Part shown: positions 38,909 through 47,740 of the stretch, in pieces
Position numbering within the stretch: position 1 is the first letter of the stretch
Layout: the number at the start of each line of letters is the position of its first letter
From: Leeuwenhoekiella polynyae
Lineage (GTDB): Bacteria > Bacteroidota > Bacteroidia > Flavobacteriales > Flavobacteriaceae
Length of the DNA: 64,000 nt
Assembly: GCF_004104075.1 (NCBI RefSeq)
Contig: NZ_QOVK01000003.1
Location: forward strand, 186,001 to 250,000
Direction of reading: 5' to 3'
Notes under the pieces: model-generated
Databases searched by the model: none
The model's input: only the letters and a program-made list of their open reading frames with translations
What the model was told of the DNA's origin: nothing
Program-made: the position numbers and the translations under genes

Positions 38909-39295
38909 ATGAAAAAAATCGTTTTAATACTTGCTGTAGGTCTAATGACTTTAGGTTTACAAGCTCAAGAAAAGAAAGCTGCGATTACTTTCGAGACAGA
39001 CGTTATTGATTATGGCGAAGTTGCTCATGGAGGCGATGGTACCCGTGAATTTAAATTCACAAATACAGGTGACGCACCTTTGGTAATCTCTAAAGCGTAT
39101 TCAACGTGCGGTTGTACGGTACCAAGCCCACCTAAAGATCCAATTGCTCCAGGTGAAAGCGACGTGATTAAAGTAAAATATGACACCAATCGTTCACCGG
39201 GTCCAATACGTAAAACCATAACGGTTTATACTAATGCTTCTGCTGAACCCTATACGTTAAAGATTAAAGGTACTTTACTACCTGCATCTAACTAA
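38909..39295 (+). CDS. Secreted DUF1573-domain protein
   Basis: A 128-residue protein with a signal peptide (MKKIVLILAVGLMTLGLQAQ) and one Ig-like DUF1573 domain: FETDVIDYGEVAHGGDGTRE, FTNTGDAPLVISKAYSTCGC and IKVKYDTNRSPGPIRKTIT. The CGCT motif is the hallmark of these periplasmic or surface proteins. The function is not established. It is monocistronic, followed by a terminator. Confidence 0.88.
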   Translation: MKKIVLILAVGLMTLGLQAQEKKAAITFETDVIDYGEVAHGGDGTREFKFTNTGDAPLVISKAYSTCGCTVPSPPKDPIAPGESDVIKVKYDTNRSPGPIRKTITVYTNASAEPYTLKIKGTLLPASN

Positions 39296-39319
39296 GGAAA
39301 CTTATTAGACTTAAAATTT

Positions 39320-39350
39320 AAAGCGACCAATTTGGTCGCTTTTTTTTTAG
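39320..39350. terminator. Bidirectional terminator
   Basis: The arms aaagcgacca (39320-39329) and tggtcgcttt (39333-39342) pair tightly and are followed by a run of T. It separates the DUF1573 gene from the convergent protease gene. Confidence 0.85.
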
Positions 39351-39386
39351 TGCATCAATTATTTTAAGAACTAGTTCTAGTGTCTT

Positions 39387-40745
39387 TTAATGAGGCCCCT
39401 CAAGCAATTTCCTCAATTTCAGTTTGCAAGTAAAAACATATCCTTTTCGATCTACTTTAAGACGTAAAATTTCTCCTTCATCCCTGTAGAAGTATTTTGT
39501 AATATCATTTAAATCAAGTTTTGTTACATCTCTTCCATTCAACTTAATAATTCGATCGCCAACGTTCAACCCCGCCTCAGCACCTGGAGAATTTTCTCTT
39601 ATAGCCGCTATCTCATAATTAGGTTTTAATTGTAACTGCGGAAATTCGATCGTATGAGTAGCCAAAAACACCGTTTTACCAGAGCTAAGAGAATAATCGT
39701 TTGTTGTAGATGTTTTTTGAATTCGGTAATCTAAACCTGCTACCAGCTCAAAACCCGTGTGTTCAACAACAAGCCCACTTCGGTTATACCGAAACGGGTT
39801 GTCAAAATACTTATTCTTCTTAAGTTTTAGCGTCTTAGAATCATAATCTAGATAGACCGTAAATCTGCGTAAAACCTCAGAACCTAAACTTCCGTTTCTG
39901 TAGGACACTCCATTAAGATACTCTAACGAACTTGAGTCAGGATACGCGACATTCACGTGGTTTAATGCAAAATCACCTAACTTTAATTCTTTTATGCGAG
40001 ATCTGCTACCCAAAACTTCTCCGTTAAGTCCCAATCCTAAATGATCTTTGAATGAGTTTTTAGAAACCTCTATCCCATCGTGGGTTTCTTCAAAAAGCCA
40101 CAACGCATCACCACTACCAGAGTCTAATAATAGTTTAGCCCTAAGTTCTTGGTTATTGTCAACCAAATTCAAGTCAACATAAGGCTTTCCCTCTTTTAAT
40201 TCAAAAGGAATTGTCACACAAGAACGACACTTTTTTTTCTTAAAAACTTCCGGCAGATAAAGTTTGACTAATGCTTTGTCGTAGCGCATTTCGACACCCA
40301 AATCTTTTAATAAACTATAACCTATAATCCCATGAACCGGAAATCCCAATCGTGGAGAAAAATTTTGACTGCTATCCGGTATATAATAAACCGTCTGATT
40401 TATCGCTGCAGCACTACCTATATTGATAATATTATGGGTTGACTTTATAGCTTTTGAAGGTTTTCCATCCCCAGCACCACGAAGCCAAACTGTAGATTTA
40501 TTATTCAACTCAAGTTGATAATCAGCATCTACACCAAAGAGAATAGTAGACCGTACACCGGTGTCTAAAAGAAAAGATAGCTCAAGCCCGTTGACCTGAA
40601 CAGGAATAATCATAAGGTTATTGACGACTTTAGCTTTTATTTTTATACTTTTTTCACCCTCAGGCAAAAGAAAACGGCCTTGTCCGGAAACATCAGAAGA
40701 TGACAATAAACCAACCAATACCGATAAAAAATAAAAAATACGCAT
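39387..40745 (-). CDS. Exported retropepsin-like aspartyl protease with PDZ domain
   Basis: A signal peptide (IFYFLSVLVGLLSSSDVSG) leads a 452-residue protein. Two retropepsin-type halves carry the catalytic motifs LDTGVRSTILFG near residue 61 and LLLDSGSGDALWLFE near 205. The C-terminus (about 365-445) is a PDZ domain (YEIAAIRENSPGAEAGLNVG, DRIIKLNGRDV). It probably cleaves peptides in the periplasm, with the PDZ domain for substrate binding. It is monocistronic and divergent from the aminotransferase gene. Confidence 0.87.
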   Translation of the reverse strand: MRIFYFLSVLVGLLSSSDVSGQGRFLLPEGEKSIKIKAKVVNNLMIIPVQVNGLELSFLLDTGVRSTILFGVDADYQLELNNKSTVWLRGAGDGKPSKAIKSTHNIINIGSAAAINQTVYYIPDSSQNFSPRLGFPVHGIIGYSLLKDLGVEMRYDKALVKLYLPEVFKKKKCRSCVTIPFELKEGKPYVDLNLVDNNQELRAKLLLDSGSGDALWLFEETHDGIEVSKNSFKDHLGLGLNGEVLGSRSRIKELKLGDFALNHVNVAYPDSSSLEYLNGVSYRNGSLGSEVLRRFTVYLDYDSKTLKLKKNKYFDNPFRYNRSGLVVEHTGFELVAGLDYRIQKTSTTNDYSLSSGKTVFLATHTIEFPQLQLKPNYEIAAIRENSPGAEAGLNVGDRIIKLNGRDVTKLDLNDITKYFYRDEGEILRLKVDRKGYVFTCKLKLRKLLEGPH

Positions 40746-40859
40746 AATCAGACCTCATATACTATGAATTTAGCATTTTTAAACTAATTACACTAATTCA
40801 TTCTTAAAATTATTTTCTCACTAATAATTCGCAACTTTGCAACCTAAATAAATCGACTC

Positions 40860-42050
40860 ATGCCGCAATTATCACAAAAAGGGCTAATGATGCCCCAGTC
40901 TCCTATTCGCAAGCTAGTACCCTATGCAGAAGCTGCAGAAGCAAGAGGCATTACTATACATCAATTAAACATTGGTCAGCCGGATATTAAAACACCTCAA
41001 ACAGCATTAGATGCTGTTAAAAAAGCTGATATAGAAGTACTTTCATACAGCCACTCTGCAGGTTTTTTAAGCTATCGCGAAAAGTTAGCTGCTTATTATG
41101 GAAAACAGGGAATCGCTATTGAGCCTTCAGATATTATTATTTCTACTGGTGGTTCTGAGGCATTGATGTTTGCTATGGGCAGTGTCACAGATCCGGGTGA
41201 TGAGATTATTATCCCTGAACCATTTTATGCCAATTATAATGGTTTTGCTACTGCTTCAGGAGTTACTGTAAAGCCGGTAATTTCTTCTTTTGAAAGTGGT
41301 TTTGCATTACCTCCAATTTCTGAGTTTGAAAAACAAATTACTTCAAAAACTAAAGCAATTATCATTTGTAATCCGGGGAATCCTACCGGTTACTTATACA
41401 GCAAAGACGAGTTAGATCAACTTTCTGAATTGGTTAAAAAGCACGACCTGTTTTTAATTGCAGATGAAGTTTACAGAGAGTTTGCTTATGATGGTTTACA
41501 ACACAATTCAGTGTTGAATCAACGAGAGATTGATGAGCATACGATTATGATTGATTCAGTTTCTAAACGCTTTTCTATGTGTGGCGCCCGTATAGGTTGT
41601 ATCGTGAGTCGCAATAAAGAGTTAATGGCTACAGCTATGAAATTTGCTCAGGCACGTTTGAGCCCGCCAACTCTGGCTCAGATCGCTAGTGAAGCTGCTC
41701 TTGACACGCCACAATCTTACTTTGATGAAGTTATTTCTGAATATGTAGATCGTAGAGACACGCTTGTCGCAGGTCTTGAAGCTATCCCAGGCGTAAGCGT
41801 TGCAAAACCAAAAGGCGCCTTTTATTGCATTGCAGAATTACCAGTTAAGAATTCTGATGATTTTGCACAATGGCTTTTAGAATCTTTTGAGCACAACAAG
41901 AAAACAATTATGGTTGCTCCTGCTGCTGGTTTTTATTCTACTCCGGGAGAAGGCCTTAACCAAGTGCGTATCGCATATGTTCTAAAAAAAGAAGATCTCA
42001 TTGAGGCTGTAGCCTTACTAAAAGAAGCTCTTAGTCTTTATAAAGATTAA
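40860..42050 (+). CDS. PLP-dependent class I/II aminotransferase (aspartate aminotransferase-like)
   Basis: The 396 residues carry the fold-type I motifs: IHQLNIGQPDIKTP, the PLP-phosphate region ISTGGSEALMFA, IICNPGNPTGYLYSKDEL (conserved Asn), IADEVYREFAYDG (Asp and Tyr), and the Schiff-base lysine in SVSKRFSMCGARIG near residue 240. It transfers amino groups between amino acids and 2-oxoacids; the substrate may be aspartate or a related acid. Its stop overlaps the murB start (TAATG), so the two are co-translated. Confidence 0.92.
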   Translation: MPQLSQKGLMMPQSPIRKLVPYAEAAEARGITIHQLNIGQPDIKTPQTALDAVKKADIEVLSYSHSAGFLSYREKLAAYYGKQGIAIEPSDIIISTGGSEALMFAMGSVTDPGDEIIIPEPFYANYNGFATASGVTVKPVISSFESGFALPPISEFEKQITSKTKAIIICNPGNPTGYLYSKDELDQLSELVKKHDLFLIADEVYREFAYDGLQHNSVLNQREIDEHTIMIDSVSKRFSMCGARIGCIVSRNKELMATAMKFAQARLSPPTLAQIASEAALDTPQSYFDEVISEYVDRRDTLVAGLEAIPGVSVAKPKGAFYCIAELPVKNSDDFAQWLLESFEHNKKTIMVAPAAGFYSTPGEGLNQVRIAYVLKKEDLIEAVALLKEALSLYKD

Positions 42051-43078
42051 TGAATTTACAGCACAACGTTTCCCTTAAAGATTACAATACTTTTGGCATT
42101 TCAGCAAAGGCTGAATCTTTTGTATCTGTAACTACAGAAGACGAACTGAAAGAAGCCTTAAGCAGCACTATTGATTCAACTCCATTTATCTTAGGTGGAG
42201 GAAGCAATATGCTGCTTAAAACAGATCTCTCTGGTCTCATTATTCATATTGCCTTAAAAGGAATTGAGGTTTTTGATGAAAATGCAGATTATATCTGGCT
42301 CAAAGTTGCCGCCGGTGAAAACTGGCATGAGTTTGTAATGCATTGTGTAAACCTAGGATATGGCGGAGTAGAAAATCTAGCCTTAATCCCCGGGAACGTA
42401 GGCACTTCACCCGTGCAAAACATAGGTGCTTATGGCATAGAGCTTAAAGATACTTTTTTTAGTTGCACTGCGATTCACCGTGAAACATTAGCTAAAAAAA
42501 CATTTTCGCTAAGTGCATGTAAATTTGGTTATCGGGATTCTATCTTTAAAAATGAGGCTAAAGATGCTTATATAATTACATCAGTTACGTTTAAACTGAG
42601 TAAAACAAACCATAAGCTACATACGGAGTACGGTGCTATTCAAGATATTTTAAAAGAGCAAGCAATTACAAATCCCGGCATTAAAGATATAGCAGAAGCT
42701 GTGATCGCAATCCGGTCTTCAAAATTACCAGACCCAGCTGTTCTAGGCAATAGTGGGAGTTTTTTTAAGAATCCGGTTATTTCTAAAACTGAATTTTTAA
42801 AGCTTCAGCAAACACATCCTGAAATTCCATTTTATACAGTAAATGATGAGTTTATAAAAGTTCCTGCAGGATGGCTCATCGAGCAAGCCGGTTTTAAAGG
42901 GAAACGTTTTGGTGATGCCGGTGTACACTGTAAGCAAGCACTTGTTCTGGTGAATTATGACAACGCCACCGGAGCAGAAATCTGGGATTTGGCTATTCGT
43001 ATTCAGCAAGAAGTACAGCAGCTTTTTAATATAACCATTCAGCCTGAAGTAAATATTATAGAAGACAGGACAATCTGA
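42050..43078 (+). CDS. murB: UDP-N-acetylenolpyruvoylglucosamine reductase MurB
   Basis: A 342-residue flavoprotein with FILGGGSNMLLK (FAD-binding), NLALIPGNVGTSPVQNIGAY, GYRDSIFKNE, and the catalytic Ser in VLGNSGSFFKNP and Glu in IQPEVNIIED. It reduces UDP-GlcNAc-enolpyruvate to UDP-MurNAc in peptidoglycan synthesis. It is coupled to the aminotransferase gene by a one-base overlap. A structured element and a terminator follow. Confidence 0.95.
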   Translation: MNLQHNVSLKDYNTFGISAKAESFVSVTTEDELKEALSSTIDSTPFILGGGSNMLLKTDLSGLIIHIALKGIEVFDENADYIWLKVAAGENWHEFVMHCVNLGYGGVENLALIPGNVGTSPVQNIGAYGIELKDTFFSCTAIHRETLAKKTFSLSACKFGYRDSIFKNEAKDAYIITSVTFKLSKTNHKLHTEYGAIQDILKEQAITNPGIKDIAEAVIAIRSSKLPDPAVLGNSGSFFKNPVISKTEFLKLQQTHPEIPFYTVNDEFIKVPAGWLIEQAGFKGKRFGDAGVHCKQALVLVNYDNATGAEIWDLAIRIQQEVQQLFNITIQPEVNIIEDRTI

Positions 43079-43095
43079 TCATTTATTTTAAAAGT

Positions 43096-43196
43096 AAACT
43101 ACCTCGGGGGACAGCAAGAGGTAGTTGTTAGAAACATTTGTTCTCAATTTTGAGGCAAAGCTCAGAGCATTAAAGCCTTTAGAGCTGCCAATAAAA
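43096..43196 (+). ncRNA. Structured intergenic RNA element, copy B
   Basis: This is the second member of the pair with 18209-18311. The first stem is perfect: ctacctc (43099-43105) with gaggtag (43118-43124). Next come the mini-hairpin tgtt-aga-aaca around 43127-43135 and ggc-aa-agctc (43154-43163) pairing with gagct-gcc (43182-43189). The end is tgccaataaaaaa, as in copy A, directly before a terminator. It lies between the convergent murB and fasciclin genes. Function unknown. Confidence 0.55.
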
Positions 43197-43232
43197 AATC
43201 CGCTCAATGCAATATTCAGCGGATTTTTTTAT
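43193..43232. terminator. Terminator between murB and the fasciclin gene
   Basis: The arms aaaaaatccgct (43193-43204) and agcggatttttt (43218-43229) form a 12-bp stem with a 13-base loop. It has A- and T-runs on either side and so probably acts in both directions. Confidence 0.85.
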
Positions 43233-43246
43233 TTTAAGAGAGTAGT

Positions 43247-43885
43247 TTATTTAGCTAGCAAAACACGATCAACTTCGTGAATGATCCCGTTTGAAGCATC
43301 AATGTTACCTAAAACAATCTGAGTTTTTCTTCCTTTACCATCTTTAATAACGATCTGATCTCCATCACGCATAATGGTCAATTCATCACCTTTAACAGTT
43401 GTTAAAGTCGCCTTACCGTTACCTTCATCAATAGCCTTACCTAAGTCTTCAGAACGCATAATCCCTGGAACAACGTGGTATTGAAGCACACCAACTAACA
43501 TATCTTTATTTTCAGGCTTGGTTAAATCTTCTAGCATGCCTTTCTTTAATTCAGAAAAAGCGTGATCTGTAGGAGCAAAAACTGTGTATTCTCCTTCAGC
43601 CATTAGCATTTCAGATAAACCTGCTGCATTTAATGCTATTACCAACGTATCTAACTCATCAGTAGCCATGGCTTTAGAAGCAATACTGTTAGATCTTGCT
43701 TCCTCTTTCATTTGCTCTTCTTTCATTTGAGCATCTTTCATCTCCTGCTCCGCTTTATTAGCTTCTGCCATTTCAGTTTCCTGAGCTTCTAATTTTATCT
43801 GTTCTTCTTTCTTTTTATCATCATTACAAGAGACTAGCATCAAAGCTCCCATAACAACTGCAAAACTCAATTTACACCTATTCAT
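43247..43885 (-). CDS. Fasciclin (FAS1) domain lipoprotein
   Basis: A lipoprotein signal (LSFAVVMGALMLVSC, Cys20) is followed by a highly charged Glu/Lys/Met-rich linker (about 22-68, with repeats of QMKEE), then one FAS1 domain (about 72-212): ALNAAGLSEMLMAEGEYTVF, APTDHAFSELKKGML, GVLQYHVVPGIMRSEDL and DASNGIIHEVDRVLL. FAS1 domains mediate adhesion or matrix contacts. The linker should hold the domain away from the membrane as a flexible or coiled stalk. Confidence 0.9.
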   Translation of the reverse strand: MNRCKLSFAVVMGALMLVSCNDDKKKEEQIKLEAQETEMAEANKAEQEMKDAQMKEEQMKEEARSNSIASKAMATDELDTLVIALNAAGLSEMLMAEGEYTVFAPTDHAFSELKKGMLEDLTKPENKDMLVGVLQYHVVPGIMRSEDLGKAIDEGNGKATLTTVKGDELTIMRDGDQIVIKDGKGRKTQIVLGNIDASNGIIHEVDRVLLAK

Positions 43886-44011
43886 AACTAATTGTTTTAA
43901 TGGTTATTAAAGAGCTAATGTATGAATATTAACAACTGGTATAACTTCTTACTTATTAATCTTTAGTTAAACAGTGTTATAAAAATTAACGTATTACGAC
44001 TACTTGTAAAC

Positions 44012-44042
44012 TTTGGGCTAACCTGCTCATTTTGTATCTTTG
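44012..44042 (+). promoter_or_regulatory. Promoter of the small Cys-rich protein operon
   Basis: TTTG at 44012-44015 and TATCTTTG at 44035-44042 are separated by 19 bases, an exact match to the Bacteroidota consensus TTTG-N19-TAnnTTTG. Transcription should start near 44049, 11 bases before the ATG. Confidence 0.75.
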
Positions 44043-44059
44043 TATTAGAATTAAACGTT

Positions 44060-44263
44060 ATGAAACTACTTCTTATCACCCTTGTCCTTTTAGGTCTTGC
44101 TTTTGCAGGAATTGCCATAAAAATTTGGGCAAAAAAAGACGGCAAATTTGCCGGTACTTGCGCAAGTCAGAACCCATACCTCAATAAGTCGGGAGAAGCT
44201 TGTGGTATGTGTGGCAAAATGCCTGACGAAATAGGCGATTGCTCTACAGAAAAAGCCTCTTAA
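44060..44263 (+). CDS. Small Cys-rich membrane protein
   Basis: A 67-residue protein with one N-terminal membrane helix (residues 2-23) and a C-terminal part with four cysteines (GTCASQNPYLNKSGEACGMC, GKMPDEIGDC). The CxMCGK pattern suggests a metal or disulfide site on one side of the membrane. Similar small proteins occur in flavobacteria; their function is not known. It opens a unit with the glycosyltransferase and sigma factor genes, 11 bases upstream of the former. Confidence 0.72.
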   Translation: MKLLLITLVLLGLAFAGIAIKIWAKKDGKFAGTCASQNPYLNKSGEACGMCGKMPDEIGDCSTEKAS

Positions 44264-44274
44264 TCACTTCATAA

Positions 44275-45378
44275 TTGATTGCGTTCTTCCCGCTCCTGTT
44301 TTACTGTTTCATAGTTATAACATTTATAAACTGCGGGTTTTACACATACATTTCCAGATTTAGTTTTTCAACTCGTTCGCAATGCAGAACAAAAAAAGAT
44401 GCAGGAATTTCTGTTTTAGTTTGTGCTCAAAATGAAGAGAAGAATCTTCTCACACTAATACCAAAGCTTCTCGCACAAGATTATCGGCAATTTGAGATCA
44501 TCTTGATCAATGATCACTCTGAAGATGATACTTTGCAAGTTATGCAAGATTTTGCAACACAGAATTCTTTGATCACAATAATTGATCTTAAAACCAAAAC
44601 CGGAAAAAAATTCGGAATTACTAAGGGTATTCTACATGCTCAATATGAGCATCTGCTTTTCACTGATGCCGATTGTATTCCTCAATCAAAGCATTGGATT
44701 TCAGAAATGACCGCTCAGTTTTCTAATGAAAAGCAAATTATCTTAGGATATAGCGGCTATTCTAAAATTGCAAATTCTTGGCTCAATAAAGTGATTCGAT
44801 TTGAGACTCTTTTAACGGCTATGCAATATTTCGGCTATGCAGAAAACAAAAACCCCTATATGGGAGTGGGAAGAAATTTAGCCTATACGAAAACACTATT
44901 CAAAAAGAGTAAAGGGTTTGAAAGTCACGCGCATCTCAAACCTGGTGATGACGATCTTTTTGTAAATCAAAATGCTACAAAAACCAATGTTGCAGTTTGT
45001 ATAACTTTAGAATCTTTTACTCGTTCTGAACCTAAGAAAAACTGGAATGCTTGGTTTATTCAAAAGAGAAGGCATACTGGCGTTGCTCATCATTATAGAT
45101 CTAAACATCAGCTTCAACTTGGTGCTTTCTATGCCAGTCAGTTTTTATTTTTTCTCCTATTTGTTTCTTTAGTTGCTATCAATCAACAATTGATACTGAT
45201 TCTTTCAATATTTATGATCCGAGAAATAATGGTCTGGCTCATCACGTCAAAAGCCGCAATAAAACTTCAGGAAAAAGAGTTAATCCCTTATATACTCATA
45301 TTAGAACCGTTTTTAGTGAGTATACAAATGCTTATCTTTATAACTAATATCCTGATAAAACCACGCCGTTGGAACTGA
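44275..45378 (+). CDS. Membrane glycosyltransferase family 2
   Basis: An N-terminal membrane helix (residues 2-24) leads to a GT-A domain: ISVLVCAQNEEKNLLTLIPK, IILINDHSEDDTLQVMQD, the DxD-like motif TDADCIPQSKHW, and KPGDDDLFVNQNA, followed by the acceptor-site motif IQKRRHTGVA. The C-terminus has two to three membrane helices (about 278-360). It transfers a sugar to a lipid or cell-surface acceptor. The start is TTG at 44275; no ATG is available before the conserved core. The 3' end overlaps the sigma factor gene by 10 bases. Confidence 0.87.
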   Translation: MIAFFPLLFYCFIVITFINCGFYTYISRFSFSTRSQCRTKKDAGISVLVCAQNEEKNLLTLIPKLLAQDYRQFEIILINDHSEDDTLQVMQDFATQNSLITIIDLKTKTGKKFGITKGILHAQYEHLLFTDADCIPQSKHWISEMTAQFSNEKQIILGYSGYSKIANSWLNKVIRFETLLTAMQYFGYAENKNPYMGVGRNLAYTKTLFKKSKGFESHAHLKPGDDDLFVNQNATKTNVAVCITLESFTRSEPKKNWNAWFIQKRRHTGVAHHYRSKHQLQLGAFYASQFLFFLLFVSLVAINQQLILILSIFMIREIMVWLITSKAAIKLQEKELIPYILILEPFLVSIQMLIFITNILIKPRRWN

Positions 45379-45926
45379 ATCAAGAAATAATAGACCGTAA
45401 AATACTCGAAGCTAAATCCGGGAGTCAGAGTGCTTATAATTATTTATTAAATGCACACTGGAATATGGTTTACCGTTTTCAACTAGAGCGCACTAAAGAT
45501 GATTTTAAAGCCGAAGAAATCACTATTCAGACGTTTTCTAAAGCCTTTAATCAATTGCATACTTACGACAACAAATACCGTTTCAGCACCTGGTTAGTAA
45601 CCATTTCAAAAAACCTACACATAGATTTCTTACGGAAAGAAAACAGTCAGCGACAACTTTTAAGCAAAGAAGATAAACTCAATAAAGTTGTTGATGAAAA
45701 TCCTACTCCAGAAGATGCTTTGATTACCGAACAAAATCTTTCTGAATTACTTGCTCATATTAAAAAGCTAAAGCCACATTATCAAGAAATGATAAATTTA
45801 CGCTACTTTCAGGAAATGAGTTATAAGGAAATGGCGCAAACTCTTGATGAACCCATGAGCAATGTAAAAGTTAAACTATTGCGTGCACGCCGCTTACTTT
45901 CTGATCTCATCGAAAAAGATCAATAA
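45369..45926 (+). CDS. RNA polymerase sigma factor, ECF-type sigma-70
   Basis: The 185 residues contain region 2 (about 20-95: GSQSAYNYLLNAHWNMVYRF, IQTFSKAFNQLHTYDNKYRF, STWLVTISKNLHIDFLRKE) and region 4 (about 120-180: LKPHYQEMINLRYFQEMSYK, EMAQTLDEPMSNVKVKLLRA). No anti-sigma gene is adjacent. The start is TTG at 45369, inside the glycosyltransferase gene, which shows translational coupling. The regulon cannot be read from the sequence. Confidence 0.9.
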   Translation: MELNQEIIDRKILEAKSGSQSAYNYLLNAHWNMVYRFQLERTKDDFKAEEITIQTFSKAFNQLHTYDNKYRFSTWLVTISKNLHIDFLRKENSQRQLLSKEDKLNKVVDENPTPEDALITEQNLSELLAHIKKLKPHYQEMINLRYFQEMSYKEMAQTLDEPMSNVKVKLLRARRLLSDLIEKDQ

Positions 45927-45951
45927 CAAAGTCTTCTATTTTGAGTATTCT

Positions 45952-47166
45952 ATGAAGCATTTTTTAAGACAACTGGGGCCGGGTTTGCTGTTTGCAGGTG
46001 CTGCAATTGGCGTCTCACATTTAGTACAATCTACCCGAGCAGGTGCAGATTATGGTTTTGGACTTATCTGGGCATTGGTGCTTATTCATATAATTAAATA
46101 TCCTTTCTTTCAATTTGGGCCGCGTTATGCAGCAGCAACAGGTAAGAGTTTACTTGACGGCTATAAGAAATTAGGCAAAATCGTTTTGGTGATTTATTTC
46201 ATCATCAACCTGTTGACTATGTTCACCATTCAAACTGCGGTCACAATAGTTACCGCAGGTATTGCCACCTATATTTTTGGCATAGATTGGAATATCACAA
46301 CGTGGAGCTTACTCATTACCGGAGTCTGCACCATCATCCTTCTTTTAGGTAGATACAATCTGCTTGATAACCTGATGAAGTTTATCGTCATCACGCTAAC
46401 CATAAGTACAATTATAGCGGTAAGTATCGCTGGTTTTGAACCTCATCAGGAAGTTGATTTTTCTCAAATATTACCATCAGATGCGCTGGGCGTTGCTTTT
46501 TTAATTGCTTTTATGGGTTGGATGCCAGCACCATTAGATATTTCAATCTGGCATTCTTTATGGTCATTAGAAAAAGCCAAGACCGGTAAACTGTCGCGCA
46601 AATCAGCAATTTTTGACTTTAATATTGGATATATTGGTACTATATCTGTGGGAATATGTTTTGTTGCTTTAGGAGCTCTTGTGATGCACAAGACTGGTCA
46701 AACATTTAGCGCTAACGGAGTGACATTTGCAAAGAACCTGATCGATATGTACACCATAAATCTTGGTGACTGGGCTTTTTACCTCATTGGTATTGCTGCA
46801 TTAACAACCATGTTTAGCACAACACTTACCACACTTGATGCTTCACCCAGAGCGATGTCAAGAACAATCGATTTAATTTTTGAAAAACCTGTAAAAAATG
46901 GCTATTCCGTATGGATGGTTATTTTAATACTGGGAACAGGAGGTATCTTACTATTTCTTACTAATGAAATGGGAATCTTGGTTCAAGTTGCCACTGTTCT
47001 TTCCTTTTTAACAGCACCTTTTTTTGCAATTGCAAATTATTATGCGATTAGTTCAAAAGAAGTCCCTGAAGCCGATAGGCCGAGTAAAGGCTTAAAAATA
47101 TTCAGTTTACTGAGTATTGTATTGCTCATCGCATTTAGCATTTGGTATGTAAGTACGCTATTTTAA
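45952..47166 (+). CDS. Nramp-family transporter homologue without the DPGN motif
   Basis: A 404-residue protein with about eleven membrane helices. The overall layout (LGPGLLFAGAAIGVSHLVQS in the first helix, GWMPAPLDISIWHSLW in the sixth, TMFSTTLTTLDASPRAMS in the middle of the protein) matches Nramp. Canonical Nramp transporters need DPGN in the first helix and MPH in the sixth; here these read GVSH and MPAP. Metal binding by the classical site is therefore unlikely, and the substrate may be different. ATG at 45952 is preferred over a longer frame that overlaps the sigma gene. It stops one base before the Lrp gene stop. Confidence 0.8.
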   Translation: MKHFLRQLGPGLLFAGAAIGVSHLVQSTRAGADYGFGLIWALVLIHIIKYPFFQFGPRYAAATGKSLLDGYKKLGKIVLVIYFIINLLTMFTIQTAVTIVTAGIATYIFGIDWNITTWSLLITGVCTIILLLGRYNLLDNLMKFIVITLTISTIIAVSIAGFEPHQEVDFSQILPSDALGVAFLIAFMGWMPAPLDISIWHSLWSLEKAKTGKLSRKSAIFDFNIGYIGTISVGICFVALGALVMHKTGQTFSANGVTFAKNLIDMYTINLGDWAFYLIGIAALTTMFSTTLTTLDASPRAMSRTIDLIFEKPVKNGYSVWMVILILGTGGILLFLTNEMGILVQVATVLSFLTAPFFAIANYYAISSKEVPEADRPSKGLKIFSLLSIVLLIAFSIWYVSTLF

Positions 47167-47167
47167 A

Positions 47168-47626
47168 TTACTTTTTACGGTCAAAGCTACGGGTTCTTAT
47201 GGGAGCATTTTCAATTACAGTGGAAAGCACAATATGCGTTTTGGTTTCGCCGTAAGTAATAAGCTTATCAATAAACTCTTCGAGATGAAACTGATCAAAG
47301 AGAACCACTTCCATAAAGATATTTTCATTACCTGTAATGCGGTAACAATTGAGCACTTCGCTAAAATCGTGTACTTTTTCTAAAAATGGTTTCAACCTTC
47401 CCATAAATGCGCGCAAAGTAATTATAGCTTTAAGTTGATGACCAGATTCAATATGAGAGATTTCGGCCTTATAACCTATAAGCACACCGGCGTCTTCCAT
47501 TTTTCTAATGCGTTCTGCAACTGCCGGTGAAGTTATACCTACTTCGCGCCCTATTGCACTAACACTCATACGTGCATTACGCTGTAATATTTGCAGAATT
47601 TTCCAGTTTGTAGAATCTATATGCAT
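47168..47626 (-). CDS. Lrp/AsnC-family transcriptional regulator
   Basis: The 152-residue protein has an N-terminal helix-turn-helix (NWKILQILQRNARMSVSAIG, REVGITSPAVAERIRKMEDA) and a C-terminal RAM effector domain (IITLRAFMGRLKPFLEKVHD, VLNCYRITGNENIFMEVVLF). It binds amino acids in the family and controls metabolic genes. It is convergent with the Nramp-like gene and divergent from the pair of helical proteins. Confidence 0.92.
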   Translation of the reverse strand: MHIDSTNWKILQILQRNARMSVSAIGREVGITSPAVAERIRKMEDAGVLIGYKAEISHIESGHQLKAIITLRAFMGRLKPFLEKVHDFSEVLNCYRITGNENIFMEVVLFDQFHLEEFIDKLITYGETKTHIVLSTVIENAPIRTRSFDRKK

Positions 47627-47740
47627 ATTTAAATAAAATATCTTTTTTTCTTTAAAATTTAAAGTAAATATATTCTTTTACTTTAAAACTTATATATACA
47701 TGTTGTTGATTCCTGCTAATTTTGAGTCACTATAAAAAGA

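Noticed and set aside
43690-43840. A DNA tandem repeat in the fasciclin gene
   Set aside because: The repetition is in the Glu/Lys/Met-rich linker and is imperfect at DNA level; it is a normal charged stalk.
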